Position numbers and translations under genes: made by a program. DNA of 54,314 nt from Nocardia pneumoniae NBRC 100136 (GTDB taxonomy: Bacteria; Actinomycetota; Actinomycetes; Mycobacteriales; Mycobacteriaceae), in assembly GCF_000308755.1 (NCBI RefSeq), contig NZ_BAGF01000145.1, positions 1 through 54,314 of the forward strand. The letters are read 5' to 3'. Positions within the stretch are counted from its first letter, which is position 1. Each line of letters begins with the position of its first letter. The notes under the pieces are model-generated. The model saw only the letters and a program-made list of their open reading frames with translations, was not told where the DNA came from and did not search any database. Below, in pieces: positions 18,001-26,882 of the stretch.

Positions 18001-21000
18001 CGAGCGGCCTCGGATCGTGTTCGTATGCTCGGGCCAGGGTTCGCAGTGGGCCGGGATGGGCCGCGATCTGCTGCGCACCGAACCGGTGTTCCGTGCCGCA
18101 ATCGAGGAATGCGAGAAGCGGTTACAGCCGCTGACCCGATGGTCGCTGACCGCCGAGCTGACCGCGCCGGCGGCACGCAGTCGCCTCGATGAGACCGCGG
18201 TCGCGCAACCGGCACTGTTCGCGATCCAAGTAGGCCTCGCACGGCTGTGGCAGTCATGGGGAATCGAACCGGACGCAGTGATCGGCCACAGCGTCGGCGA
18301 AGTCACCGCGGCGTATCTGGCGGGGGCACTGTCCCTCGCCGAATCGGTCGAGGTGGTGTATCACCGGAGCCGGTTGATGCAGGCGGCAGCGGCGACCGGA
18401 GCGGGCGGGATGGCTTCGGTGGAACTGCCTGCCGAACGGTTGCGCCACATGCTGAGCGAGTACCAGGGAGACCTGGCGATAGCAGCGATCAACGATCCGT
18501 ATTCGACCGTCGTCTCCGGCGGCGTCTCCGCACTGGCGGACTTGCTCGGACGGCTGCGCCGCAACCGGGTCGCTTGTCGTGAACTCCGGGTCGGTTACGC
18601 GTTTCATAGCGTGGGGATGGATTCGGCCGGGCAGCAATTGTCCCAAGTGCTCGGCACGCTTGTTCCGGAGTCGAGCCGGTTGCCCTGCTACAGCACAGTT
18701 TCCGGCGAACTCGTCGGCGATCGGCGATTCGATTCGGACTACTGGGGCCGAAACGTCCGACAGACCGTGCGGTTCGCGGACGCGATGCACGCCGCGATCT
18801 CCGACGGCCACCGGGTTTTCCTGGAGATCGGGCCGCATCCGGTGCTGCTGGAGAACATCCAGCGATGTCTCGCGGCCCGCCGGGTCGATGGTCACGCCAT
18901 CGGTTCGCTGCGGCGGGGCGAGGACGAGCGGTCCGCGCTGCGCCGCGCGGCGGGCGCACTGTACGCCGGCGGGTGCGAGCTGGACTTCGATCGTTTTCTC
19001 GATACCGGCCGGGTTGTTGCGCTGCCCGCGTACCCATGGCAGCGAAAGCGGTACTGGCTCGCGGCCGACCGGACCAGCGTGCTCTCCCGGACCGCCGAGG
19101 GCCATCCGCTGCTCGGCCCCGGTCTGGTCTCGGCTGTCGAGCACGGGACCCGGTACTGGCAACGCGCGTTGGACCCGGCGCGGCTGCCGTATCTCACCGA
19201 CCTCACCGTGCGGGGGAATGTCGTGTTCTCGGCCGCCACGTTCGCCGAGATGGCATTGGCTTCGGCCGCCGAAGCGTACGGCACCACGGACATTGCCGTC
19301 ACTCGCCTGGTGTTCGAGCGAATGCTGGAAGTGACCGAGGCAGCGGTGCCCGAGACGCAGGCGGTGATCAACACTCGGGATGAGCTCTTCCAGGTGTTCA
19401 GCCATCGTGGCTCGGACTGGGTACGCCACGTGCTGGCCACTGTTGGTCCGGATACCGGTCAGCCGGAAGTGCGCGAGAAACCGGCCGCGATCCCGAAGCG
19501 CTGCACCACGCACTGGGACGGGACAGACCATTATGGTGCGCTGGCCAGGGCGGGACTGGATATCGGAGAGCGCCTTCGGGGGGTCTCGGAGCTGTGGCTG
19601 GGGCAGGACGAAGTGCTGGCCAAGCTCGTGCCGCAGGATCCCGACCACTGGCAGGGCGCCGATTACCGCCTCCATCCCGCGGTGCTCGACAGCGCTCTGC
19701 AGACGCTGATCGCGTTGTGCAACGGGCCGACCGGCAGCTACGTCGTGACCGGGATCGGTCGGTTGCGGGTGTATCGGACAGTGACGGGGCCGGTATGGGT
19801 GCACGGCCGATCAGCGGGCCCGGGCGGCGACCTCTACCTGCTCGACGACGACGGCCGGGTACTGGTGGAAGCCGAGAGCGTGCGCCTTCGGTCGCTGCCG
19901 CCCACCGACGCCGATCCGGATGCGGATTGCCTGTACACCGTGGAATGGCGCGAACGCGCAGACCCAGCACCGCTGCGCGAACGAGTGGGGTCGTGGGTCG
20001 TGATCGCGGGCCAGGACCGCGTCGGCGCAGAGCTCGCCGACGAGCTACGGGCTCGAGACGTTCACTGCGAGCTGGTGACTGCGCGAATAGCGGACTTGAC
20101 CGCAAATGGTTCCCTGCGGGCACTTCTGGCTGGACCGGCGCCTGCCGGGGTCGTGCATATCGGAAGTCTCGACAGCGCGACCGCGCGGGAACTGGTCGAG
20201 GCGCTGGCCGGTATGGGATGGCGCGATCAGCCACGGCTGTGGCTGGTTACCCGTGGCGCACAGGCAGTCGGTGAGGACAATGCGCAGATCAGCGTCGACC
20301 AAGCGCCCGTGTGGGGACTCGGCAGGACGCTCGGGCTCGACCATCCGGCGCTGTCCGTCACGCGGGTGGACCTCGCCGCACGGCCCGGCCCCGAGGAAGC
20401 GGCCACGCTCGTGTCGGAATTGCTCAGCGATGGTCGCGAGACCGACATCGCCCTGCGTCCCGGCAGACGACTCGTCGCCAGGCTGGTCCGCGTGCCGGAC
20501 AATGGTGAGCGAGTCGTGGCGTTGCATGCGGAGGGGGCGTATCTGATCGTTTGCGAGGACGCCGAGATCGCGGCCTCGTTCGCCGGGTGGTTGGCCGACC
20601 GCGGCGCCCGGAACGTCGTGATCGCGGGCGGGACCGGCGCCGCCGGGGCGATCAGCCTTCCGGGGGTGAAGGTGCTGACCATCGATCCGTGCGCTGGCGA
20701 CGATCACGAGTTGACGAGACTGACTGCCGAGATCGAGGCCGCCGCGGGCCCATTGCGCGGGCTCATCCACGCCGGACACGGCGACAGCGCATGGCGGTGG
20801 CATCAGCACACACTCGACCGCGGGCTCGACCTCTTCGTACTCTGCTCATCGGTCGCCTCGGTGTTCGGTCGTCCAGGTGACGCGCTGGACAGCGCGCGGC
20901 TGGATGCGATTGCCCAGCACCGCCGTACCCTCGGCCTGCAGGCACTGAGCCTGCACCTCGCGCGCGCCGACACAGCGGCACTCGGCATCACCGATGCGTC

Positions 21001-21580
21001 CTCTGCCGGGCTGGCCAGGGCATTGGACCGCGGCGTATGCCAGGGCCCCGGGCGGCTCGTAGTCACGAGGCTGAACCTTCGGCACTGGTTCGAGTTGTTT
21101 CCCAGTGCGGCGGGAACGCCCCTGTTCGATGAGATCGAATCCGGTGCGCCGAATATCCCGACAGCGTTCGCCGCCAGGCTAGCCATGAGCACCGGACCAG
21201 AACGAACCGCGCTGATCGAAGAACACCTCACGGAACAGCTTTCCCTGACGCTGCAACGCGACCCAGCAAACCTGCATCGGAAGTCGACATTCCAAAGCAT
21301 GGGGATGGGATCGATCATGGCCGTGGAGCTGCGTAACCGGCTGGAATCCACGCTGGGCATCCGGTTGTCCGTCGCGCTGCTGTTCACCTACTCCACCATC
21401 GCCGCGCTGGCCGAGTTCATCGCGGACGAACTCGCGTCCGCCGAAACTCCGGATCGGCAACCGGACCCGGACGAAGTGCCGTCCGTGGCAGCGGACATCG
21501 ATTCGCTCTCCGACGCGGAGGCCGAGGCCATGCTCCTGGACAGCATCGAACTCGTCGAAGGGGAATGGTGCGATGACTGA
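15002..21580 (+). CDS. Type I PKS with split loading module: ACP-KS-AT-AT-DH*-KR*-ACP
   Basis: About 2190 residues. It opens with an ACP (Ser41 in GLDSL) and has no N-terminal docking coil, so it probably starts a chain. KS has Cys251 in TACSSSL. Two AT domains sit in tandem. The first has Ser686 in GMSMGE, with Met replacing the usual His, and YASH at 786-789. The second has Ser1097 in GHSVGE and YAFH from 1199. The DH-like domain lacks the catalytic His (Leu1401 in DLTVRG) and the motif proline. The KR-like domain reads AYLIVCEDAEIA where the NADPH glycine motif should be and lacks the YAAAN tyrosine, so both look inactive. The final ACP has Ser2104 in GMGSIM. I chose ATG 15002 because GGAGGTG lies about 11 bases upstream; in-frame ATGs at 14966 and 15017 are alternatives. 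It overlaps the next gene by 8 bases. Confidence 0.93.
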   Translation: MRSRSMEEVRDWLIARTAALSGLEPAAIDGREPFTRYGLDSLTLTTLASELSELGGQPVSPTLLWAYPTPVALAAWLTGARPEPTDHHESPEQQPIAIVGLACRFPGAPDAAAFWRLLSTGADALTEPPDGRWAGGGPARGGFLDRIDEFDPEFFGISPREAPHVDPQQRLMLELMQEALDDAGIPPGSLRESRTGAFVGAMWSEYGAGIRADPDLVTEHTLAGGDPSIIPARLSYTLGARGPSLLVNTACSSSLVAVHLAAQSLRAGECDIALAGGVSLMLAHDTVHALSRLGALAPDGRSKAFDARADGYGRGEGAGMIVLKPLDRALIDGDPIHGVLVGSAVNHDGFTNGLTAPSLLAQESLLRSAYRRAGVAPADVGYVEAHGTGTALGDPIEASALGTVLGAGRSSDRLLPIGSVKSAIGHLEPAAGIAGLIKVLLAMRHRTLPPCGQFEQANPLIPFAEWGLRVPARPEQWRSDAGGRLVAGVSAFGFGGTNCHVVLESGGGARVHLLPLAAASEEGLRAAARELVSTGDRSSIARLCASAAAKADGPYRLALSVRTYDDVVSGVAKFLGGYAGTGASTGKVEGDRPTITFLFGGQGSQWPRMGAWLLREPAFRSAIIRCETALHGHGVDWSLTRLLTSADESWIERTELAQPAIFAMQVALAELWRSWGVEPDAVAGMSMGEVAAAHVAGAIGLDDAALIICRRSALTATLSGRGGMAVLDLSADDTNELLSRHGAEVWVAGSASPGRTVISGDRAQIEAIRGELAARAVATASIRVDYASHSPYVDPVLSDLRAALSDLRPGETRIPFYSSVTGERMDGTRLDAEHWVRTEREPWRFDSTMECLLAAGSRIFIDVDPHPILTSVVEQHGGAALPTLRRGDRDCSTLVDSLGALYTRGAARPTTPDHGRTELLVLSARSRHSLLESATAMARVLDSDDVALSDLCYTAAVRRDHHEHRLAVTGSSSRELADSLRATAEGGMPGNAWMGSVEYGERPRIVFVCSGQGSQWAGMGRDLLRTEPVFRAAIEECEKRLQPLTRWSLTAELTAPAARSRLDETAVAQPALFAIQVGLARLWQSWGIEPDAVIGHSVGEVTAAYLAGALSLAESVEVVYHRSRLMQAAAATGAGGMASVELPAERLRHMLSEYQGDLAIAAINDPYSTVVSGGVSALADLLGRLRRNRVACRELRVGYAFHSVGMDSAGQQLSQVLGTLVPESSRLPCYSTVSGELVGDRRFDSDYWGRNVRQTVRFADAMHAAISDGHRVFLEIGPHPVLLENIQRCLAARRVDGHAIGSLRRGEDERSALRRAAGALYAGGCELDFDRFLDTGRVVALPAYPWQRKRYWLAADRTSVLSRTAEGHPLLGPGLVSAVEHGTRYWQRALDPARLPYLTDLTVRGNVVFSAATFAEMALASAAEAYGTTDIAVTRLVFERMLEVTEAAVPETQAVINTRDELFQVFSHRGSDWVRHVLATVGPDTGQPEVREKPAAIPKRCTTHWDGTDHYGALARAGLDIGERLRGVSELWLGQDEVLAKLVPQDPDHWQGADYRLHPAVLDSALQTLIALCNGPTGSYVVTGIGRLRVYRTVTGPVWVHGRSAGPGGDLYLLDDDGRVLVEAESVRLRSLPPTDADPDADCLYTVEWRERADPAPLRERVGSWVVIAGQDRVGAELADELRARDVHCELVTARIADLTANGSLRALLAGPAPAGVVHIGSLDSATARELVEALAGMGWRDQPRLWLVTRGAQAVGEDNAQISVDQAPVWGLGRTLGLDHPALSVTRVDLAARPGPEEAATLVSELLSDGRETDIALRPGRRLVARLVRVPDNGERVVALHAEGAYLIVCEDAEIAASFAGWLADRGARNVVIAGGTGAAGAISLPGVKVLTIDPCAGDDHELTRLTAEIEAAAGPLRGLIHAGHGDSAWRWHQHTLDRGLDLFVLCSSVASVFGRPGDALDSARLDAIAQHRRTLGLQALSLHLARADTAALGITDASSAGLARALDRGVCQGPGRLVVTRLNLRHWFELFPSAAGTPLFDEIESGAPNIPTAFAARLAMSTGPERTALIEEHLTEQLSLTLQRDPANLHRKSTFQSMGMGSIMAVELRNRLESTLGIRLSVALLFTYSTIAALAEFIADELASAETPDRQPDPDEVPSVAADIDSLSDAEAEAMLLDSIELVEGEWCDD

Positions 21581-24500
21581 GCAGACGTTGTCGGTGAAGC
21601 GCGCTCTGACGGCTATCCGGACCCTGCAGGCACGGTTGGACCGGGAACTGCTGGCAAAGACCGAGCCGATCGCCATCATCGGCATGGGGTGCCGGGTGCC
21701 CGGCGGCGGCATCGGCCCCGATGAGTTCTGGCGGCTGCTCGACGACGGCGTAGACGCGATCAGCGAGGTGCCCCCGGACCGGTGGGCAGGCGTGGACGGT
21801 GGCACCGCAGCCCGGTGGGGCGGCTTTCTGTCCGACGTGGACCAATTCGACCCGGCCTTCTTCGGCATATCGCCTCGCGAGGCCGCGGCGATGGACCCCC
21901 AGCAGCGCCTCCTGCTGGAAGTGTCCTGGGAGGCGCTGGAACGGGCCGGGCACGCTCTACCCGACCGGCTCGCCGGTTCCAGGACAGGTGTGTTCGCCGG
22001 TGTCGTGGTCACCGACTACGACCGGCTCAGCGTCGCACATCGCGACATCTACACCGTCACCGGCAACGGTCACTCGTTCCCCGCTGGACGGCTGTCCTAC
22101 GTGCTGGGGCTGCAGGGCCCGAGCATGGTGGTGGATACGGCGTGCTCGTCGTCGCTGGTCGCCGTGCATCTAGCGGTTCAGAGCCTGCGATCGGGCGAGA
22201 GCACGATGGCGCTCGCCGGCGGGGTCAACCTGATGCTGGCCAGCGACATGACCGACATGCTGGCCAGTTCCCGCGCATTGTCCGAGGACGGGCGATGCAA
22301 GACTTTCGACGCGTTGGCCAACGGCTACGTCCGGGGCGAGGGGTGCGGGGTGCTGGTCCTCAGACGGCTTTCCGACGCGGTGGCAGACGGTGATCCGGTG
22401 CTCGCCGTGATCCGTGGTTCCGCGGTGAACTCCGACGGGCGCTCGGCCGGGCTGACCGCGCCGAACGTGTCCGCGCAGAAGGAATTGCTCCGGCAGGCGT
22501 TGCGCAGCGCGCGCGCCGACGCGGCCGAGATCGGTTACGTCGAGACCCACGGCACCGGAACGCCGCTCGGCGATCCGATCGAGGTGGACGCGCTCATCGA
22601 CGTGTACGGCAGGCCGCGGGACGACGGTTCGCGCTGCGTTCTCGGTGCGGTGAAGACCAACATCGGTCACCTCGAGGCAGCCGCCGGGGTGATCGGACTC
22701 ATCAAGGCAGTGCTCGCGCTGCGATGGGAGCGAATTCCGCGGAACCTGCACCTGCGTACCGTCAACCCGAGGATCGACCTCACCGGGACCGCGCTGGTAC
22801 TGCCGAAAGGCCCGGTCGCCTGGCCGAAACGGGAGGGGGCGACGCGAATGGCCGGCGTCAGCGCGTTCGGTATCAGCGGTACCAACGCGCACGTCATCGT
22901 CGCCGAACCACCGGAGCGCACCGAGCTTCCCGCCGCCACGCTCGAAGCAGGACCGGCGCTGGTGCCGATCTCCGCGCGCGATGCAGGCGCGCTGACCGAT
23001 CTGGTCGCCGCGTTCCGCACCATGGTGACCGAGCGGCAGGCCGAGGTCGCCGATATCGCCTACACCGCGGCGGTCCGTAGACACCATCACGAGCACCGCG
23101 CCGCACTGGTGGTTCCGGGGGACGGTCGGCCGCGGCTGGTGTCGGGCACCGCGCCGGACCAACGGCCACGGGTGGTGTTCGTTTTTCCCGGACAGGGCTC
23201 GCAGTGGCTCGGCATGGGACGCGGGCTGTTCGCCGGTGAGCCGGCATTCCGCGCGGCCGTCGAGGCGTGCGACGAGGCGATCCGAAATGAGGCCGAATGG
23301 TCTGTGATCGCCGAGCTGACCGCCGACCCGTCCAGGTCTCGGTTGAACCGGATCGACATCGTGCAGCCGGTGCTGTTCGCGATGGAGGTCGCCTTGGCGG
23401 CACTGTGGCGGTCGAAGGGCATCGAGCCCGACGAGGTCATCGGGCACAGCATGGGCGAGGTGGCCGCCGCCCATGTGGCCGGCGCACTGACGCTGGCCGA
23501 CGCGGCGCGGATCATCTGTCGCCGCAGCCGGTTGCTCCGCACACTGGCCGGGCGCGGTGCGATGGCGCTGGTCGAGCTGCCGCTAGGGCAGGCGCGCGCG
23601 GTGTTGTCCGGATTCGCCGATCGGGTCTCGATCGGGGCGAGCAACAGTGCACGCTCGACCGTGCTCTCCGGTGAGCCGGACGCGGTGGACGAAGTCGTGA
23701 CCCAGCTGACCGGTGCGGGCGTGTTCTGCCGCCGGGTCGAGGTGGAGGTTGCCGCGCACAGCCCGCAAGTCGACGCCATCAGCGATGAGCTGAGACAGCG
23801 GCTCGGTGCGCTGACACCGGCGGCCACCACCGTGCCGATGCGGTCCACCGTGCTCGGGAAGGTCTGCGACGGGACGGAGCTGGATGCCGACTACTGGGTA
23901 CGCAACCTTCGTGAACCCGTGCTGTTCTCGGACGCGGTTCGTGACTGCTTGGCGTCGGGGCCCACGGTATTCGTCGAGCTGAGTCCGCACCCGATCCTGC
24001 TGCCCTCGATAGAGGAGGACGGAGGCACGGTTGTGCCGTCCGGGCGGCGCGACCACGATGAGCGCGCGGTATTCTCGGAATCGCTTGCGGCGCTGTATGT
24101 CCGGGGCTGCGACGTGGACTGGCCCACGCTGCACCCGAGCGGCGGGCGCTGCGTGCAGCTGCCTGCTTACCCGTGGCGGCGCCAGCGGTACTGGGTGGAC
24201 AGAGCTTCCGCCCGGCGCGCGCAGGACGGGCATCCGTTGCTCGGTGCACCGGTCAGCCCGGCGAACTCGCCGGGTAGTCGAATCTGGGAACGCGAGCTGG
24301 ATCTGCCGTATCTGGCCGACCATACCGTGGCGGGTGCGGTCGTGTTTCCGGCGTCGGGCTATGTGGAGATGGCGCTCGGTGCCTGCGGACGATCATCGGT
24401 GCTGGAGGGCCTCGTATTCGACCGGATGGCGATCCTCGGGGAGGATGGTTCCGGCCAGGTCCAATTCATCGAGAACTCCGACGGTTTCCAGGTATACGCC

Positions 24501-26882
24501 CGGGCGACAACGGCCGAACCGTGGGCGCTGTGCGCGCACGGGACGATCGGTCACGGCGACGGCGGGCCACCCATGGCGGAGCCACCTTTGTCGGTGCGGG
24601 ACCGGTGCCGCACCGAGATCACCACGGCCGAGCACTACGAACGGTATGCCAGGCGAGCGGTCGGCTACGGCCCGGCTTTTCGCGGTGTCCATCGGATCTG
24701 GATCGGTGACGGCGAGGGTGTCGCCTTGGTCGAGCTGCCAGGGCCCTCATCGGGCTATGTCTGTCACCCGGCGCTGCTGGACGCCTGCTTTCAAGTGCTC
24801 GGCGGCGTGCTGCTCGATCAGGTGCCGACCGGCGGCGTCATTCCGGTGCGGATCGAGCGGTTTCGAGCGCATCGGCCACTCGGCGGACGCGTCTGGGTAC
24901 ACGCGCGCGCACGGTCCAGCGCGGACTGCGGAGATCTGCTGGTACTCGACGAAGACGGCGCCGTGCTGATCGAGGTCGAGGGGCTGATGGTGGCCAGAGC
25001 TGCCGAACCGGACCCGTACCGGGACTGGCTGTATCGGGTGGCTTGGCGAGCTGGGGAACGGCTCACGGTACCGGAGCCGAGTGCGGGAATTGCCGGAACC
25101 TGGCTGGTACTGACCGATTCCACCGGTGTCGGCAAGGCGCTGGCCACCATGCTCGAAGAGCGCGGACAGACGTGCGTTGTGGTCGGCAAGGACGACATCG
25201 ACGTCACCGACGACGACGCATGGAGCACGCTGCTCGCCGACGTCACCCAGGGCGAAGCGGGCCGCGTCGGGGTGGTGCACCTGTGGAGCCTGGACACCAC
25301 CGGTACCGAACACGCCACCGCCGACACACTGACCGCCGATCTGCGCACCACCGGTCTATCCACCGTGCGGCTGGTCCGCGCGCTCGCCCGTCTCCGCCTG
25401 CGGGACCATCCCCGGCTCTGGCTGATCACCAAGGGGGCGCAGCAAGTAGGCCGCGAACCGGTCGCGGTGTCCCAGGCACCACTGTGGGGATTGGCGCGGA
25501 CATTGAGTGTCGAGCATCCCGAACTGGAGTGCACCCGGGTCGACCTCGATTCCGGTTGGGCGCCACCTCGTTGCGCGAGAGAACTCCTCCCTGAACTGGT
25601 CGGAGCAGATGGCGAAGACGAGGTCGCGTTACGCGAGGACGGGCGGAGCATGGCGAGGCTGGTCCGGACCCGCCTCGATGCCGGAGACGACGTGCCAGCC
25701 CTGACCGGGGGCACCTACCTGATCAGCGGTGGGCTGGGTGGGCTCGGTCTCCGCTTGGCACGCTGGCTGGTAGCGCGTGGGGCCCGGCACCTGGTGCTGG
25801 CCGGACGGCACGATCCGGGCCCGGATGCGGAGGACCGGATCACCGAGCTCAGAAATGATGGCGTCGAGGTCATGGTCGTGCGTGCGGATGTCGCACGGCG
25901 TCCGGATGTCGCCAGGATGCTCGCCGACATCGACGACCGGATGCCGCCGCTGCGCGGAGTGGTGCACGCCGCCATGGTTTTGGACGATCGAACCATTCTG
26001 GAACTGGATGCCGAGCGGTACGACCGGGTCCTGGCACCCAAGGTGCTCGGCGCGTGGCACCTGCATGAACTGACCGGCGACCGGGAGTTGGACTTCTTCG
26101 TCATGTACTCCTCGGCCGCCGCCCTCCTCGGCTCACCGGGACAGGCCGCCTACGCGGCCGCGAACGCATTTCTCGGCGCGCTCGCGCGGCATCGGGAATG
26201 CCGTGGCCGAACGGCATTGTGCGTGGATTGGGGGCTGTACTCGCAGGACGGCATCATGGCAGGCCGAGGGGCGGAAGGGCAGCGACTCGCGCATCGGGGG
26301 GTCGGCACCATCACCCCCGAACAAGGTATGGACATCCTCGGTCGGCTGCTGGGCGGCCGCACCAGCCAGGTCGCGGCGGCGAATCTCGATCTGCGACAGT
26401 GGCTGTCGTTCTACCCGTCGTTGGCCAGTGCGTCGCTGTTCGCCGAACTGGGTGACGACCGGGGGAGTGGGGGAGGACGATCTGCTCCGTGGTTCGCGGA
26501 CCGGCTGCGTGCGGCGACCCCTGCCGAGCGCCCGAGCTTGATCGACGCCGTCGTGACCGAGCAGCTCGGCCAGATCCTGCATCTCGACGCCGGGCTCATC
26601 AACCGGAAGGCGCCGCTGACCACCATGGGGGTCGACTCCCTGATGGCGCTCGAACTGCGGAACCGGCTGGAGGCGGCGCTGGGCGTGCGGCTGTCCGCGA
26701 CGCTGCTGTACGGCGCACCGACGGTGCTCGCGCTGACCGAACAGTTGCTCGGCGCCCTCGGCATTGCCGAGCCGCGGGCGGCCACCGAGGAACTCGATGA
26801 TCTCGGCGATCTGGACATGGACGACCTGCTGACGCAGATCGACGATTCCTTCGACCGGCTCGACCGCGGGGAGCTGACGTGA
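21573..26882 (+). CDS. Type I PKS module: KS-AT-DH-KR-ACP
   Basis: A 1769-residue single extension module. A coiled N-terminal docking helix (about 1-28) precedes the KS (Cys191 in TACSSSL). The AT has Ser626 in GHSMGE, and its specificity motif is VAAH (726-729), neither HAFH nor YASH, so its substrate is unassigned. The DH is intact, with His917 in HTVAGAVVFP and Asp1070 in DACFQ. The KR has the GGLGGLG nucleotide motif near residue 1383, L-D-D with Asp1471-1472 (B-type) and Tyr1527 in the YAAANAF box. The ACP serine is 1689 (GVDSL). There is no enoylreductase domain, so an alkene is the expected outcome. The tail (LDDLGDLDMDDLLTQIDDS) looks like a C-terminal docking helix. It overlaps the previous gene by 8 bases and the next by 4 (GTGA). 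Confidence 0.95.
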   Translation: MTEQTLSVKRALTAIRTLQARLDRELLAKTEPIAIIGMGCRVPGGGIGPDEFWRLLDDGVDAISEVPPDRWAGVDGGTAARWGGFLSDVDQFDPAFFGISPREAAAMDPQQRLLLEVSWEALERAGHALPDRLAGSRTGVFAGVVVTDYDRLSVAHRDIYTVTGNGHSFPAGRLSYVLGLQGPSMVVDTACSSSLVAVHLAVQSLRSGESTMALAGGVNLMLASDMTDMLASSRALSEDGRCKTFDALANGYVRGEGCGVLVLRRLSDAVADGDPVLAVIRGSAVNSDGRSAGLTAPNVSAQKELLRQALRSARADAAEIGYVETHGTGTPLGDPIEVDALIDVYGRPRDDGSRCVLGAVKTNIGHLEAAAGVIGLIKAVLALRWERIPRNLHLRTVNPRIDLTGTALVLPKGPVAWPKREGATRMAGVSAFGISGTNAHVIVAEPPERTELPAATLEAGPALVPISARDAGALTDLVAAFRTMVTERQAEVADIAYTAAVRRHHHEHRAALVVPGDGRPRLVSGTAPDQRPRVVFVFPGQGSQWLGMGRGLFAGEPAFRAAVEACDEAIRNEAEWSVIAELTADPSRSRLNRIDIVQPVLFAMEVALAALWRSKGIEPDEVIGHSMGEVAAAHVAGALTLADAARIICRRSRLLRTLAGRGAMALVELPLGQARAVLSGFADRVSIGASNSARSTVLSGEPDAVDEVVTQLTGAGVFCRRVEVEVAAHSPQVDAISDELRQRLGALTPAATTVPMRSTVLGKVCDGTELDADYWVRNLREPVLFSDAVRDCLASGPTVFVELSPHPILLPSIEEDGGTVVPSGRRDHDERAVFSESLAALYVRGCDVDWPTLHPSGGRCVQLPAYPWRRQRYWVDRASARRAQDGHPLLGAPVSPANSPGSRIWERELDLPYLADHTVAGAVVFPASGYVEMALGACGRSSVLEGLVFDRMAILGEDGSGQVQFIENSDGFQVYARATTAEPWALCAHGTIGHGDGGPPMAEPPLSVRDRCRTEITTAEHYERYARRAVGYGPAFRGVHRIWIGDGEGVALVELPGPSSGYVCHPALLDACFQVLGGVLLDQVPTGGVIPVRIERFRAHRPLGGRVWVHARARSSADCGDLLVLDEDGAVLIEVEGLMVARAAEPDPYRDWLYRVAWRAGERLTVPEPSAGIAGTWLVLTDSTGVGKALATMLEERGQTCVVVGKDDIDVTDDDAWSTLLADVTQGEAGRVGVVHLWSLDTTGTEHATADTLTADLRTTGLSTVRLVRALARLRLRDHPRLWLITKGAQQVGREPVAVSQAPLWGLARTLSVEHPELECTRVDLDSGWAPPRCARELLPELVGADGEDEVALREDGRSMARLVRTRLDAGDDVPALTGGTYLISGGLGGLGLRLARWLVARGARHLVLAGRHDPGPDAEDRITELRNDGVEVMVVRADVARRPDVARMLADIDDRMPPLRGVVHAAMVLDDRTILELDAERYDRVLAPKVLGAWHLHELTGDRELDFFVMYSSAAALLGSPGQAAYAAANAFLGALARHRECRGRTALCVDWGLYSQDGIMAGRGAEGQRLAHRGVGTITPEQGMDILGRLLGGRTSQVAAANLDLRQWLSFYPSLASASLFAELGDDRGSGGGRSAPWFADRLRAATPAERPSLIDAVVTEQLGQILHLDAGLINRKAPLTTMGVDSLMALELRNRLEAALGVRLSATLLYGAPTVLALTEQLLGALGIAEPRAATEELDDLGDLDMDDLLTQIDDSFDRLDRGELT

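Noticed and set aside
25060..25700. Possible enoylreductase between DH and KR of the 21573 PKS gene
   Set aside because: The stretch is too short and lacks an NADPH glycine motif of the ER type. It is the structural half of the KR domain.
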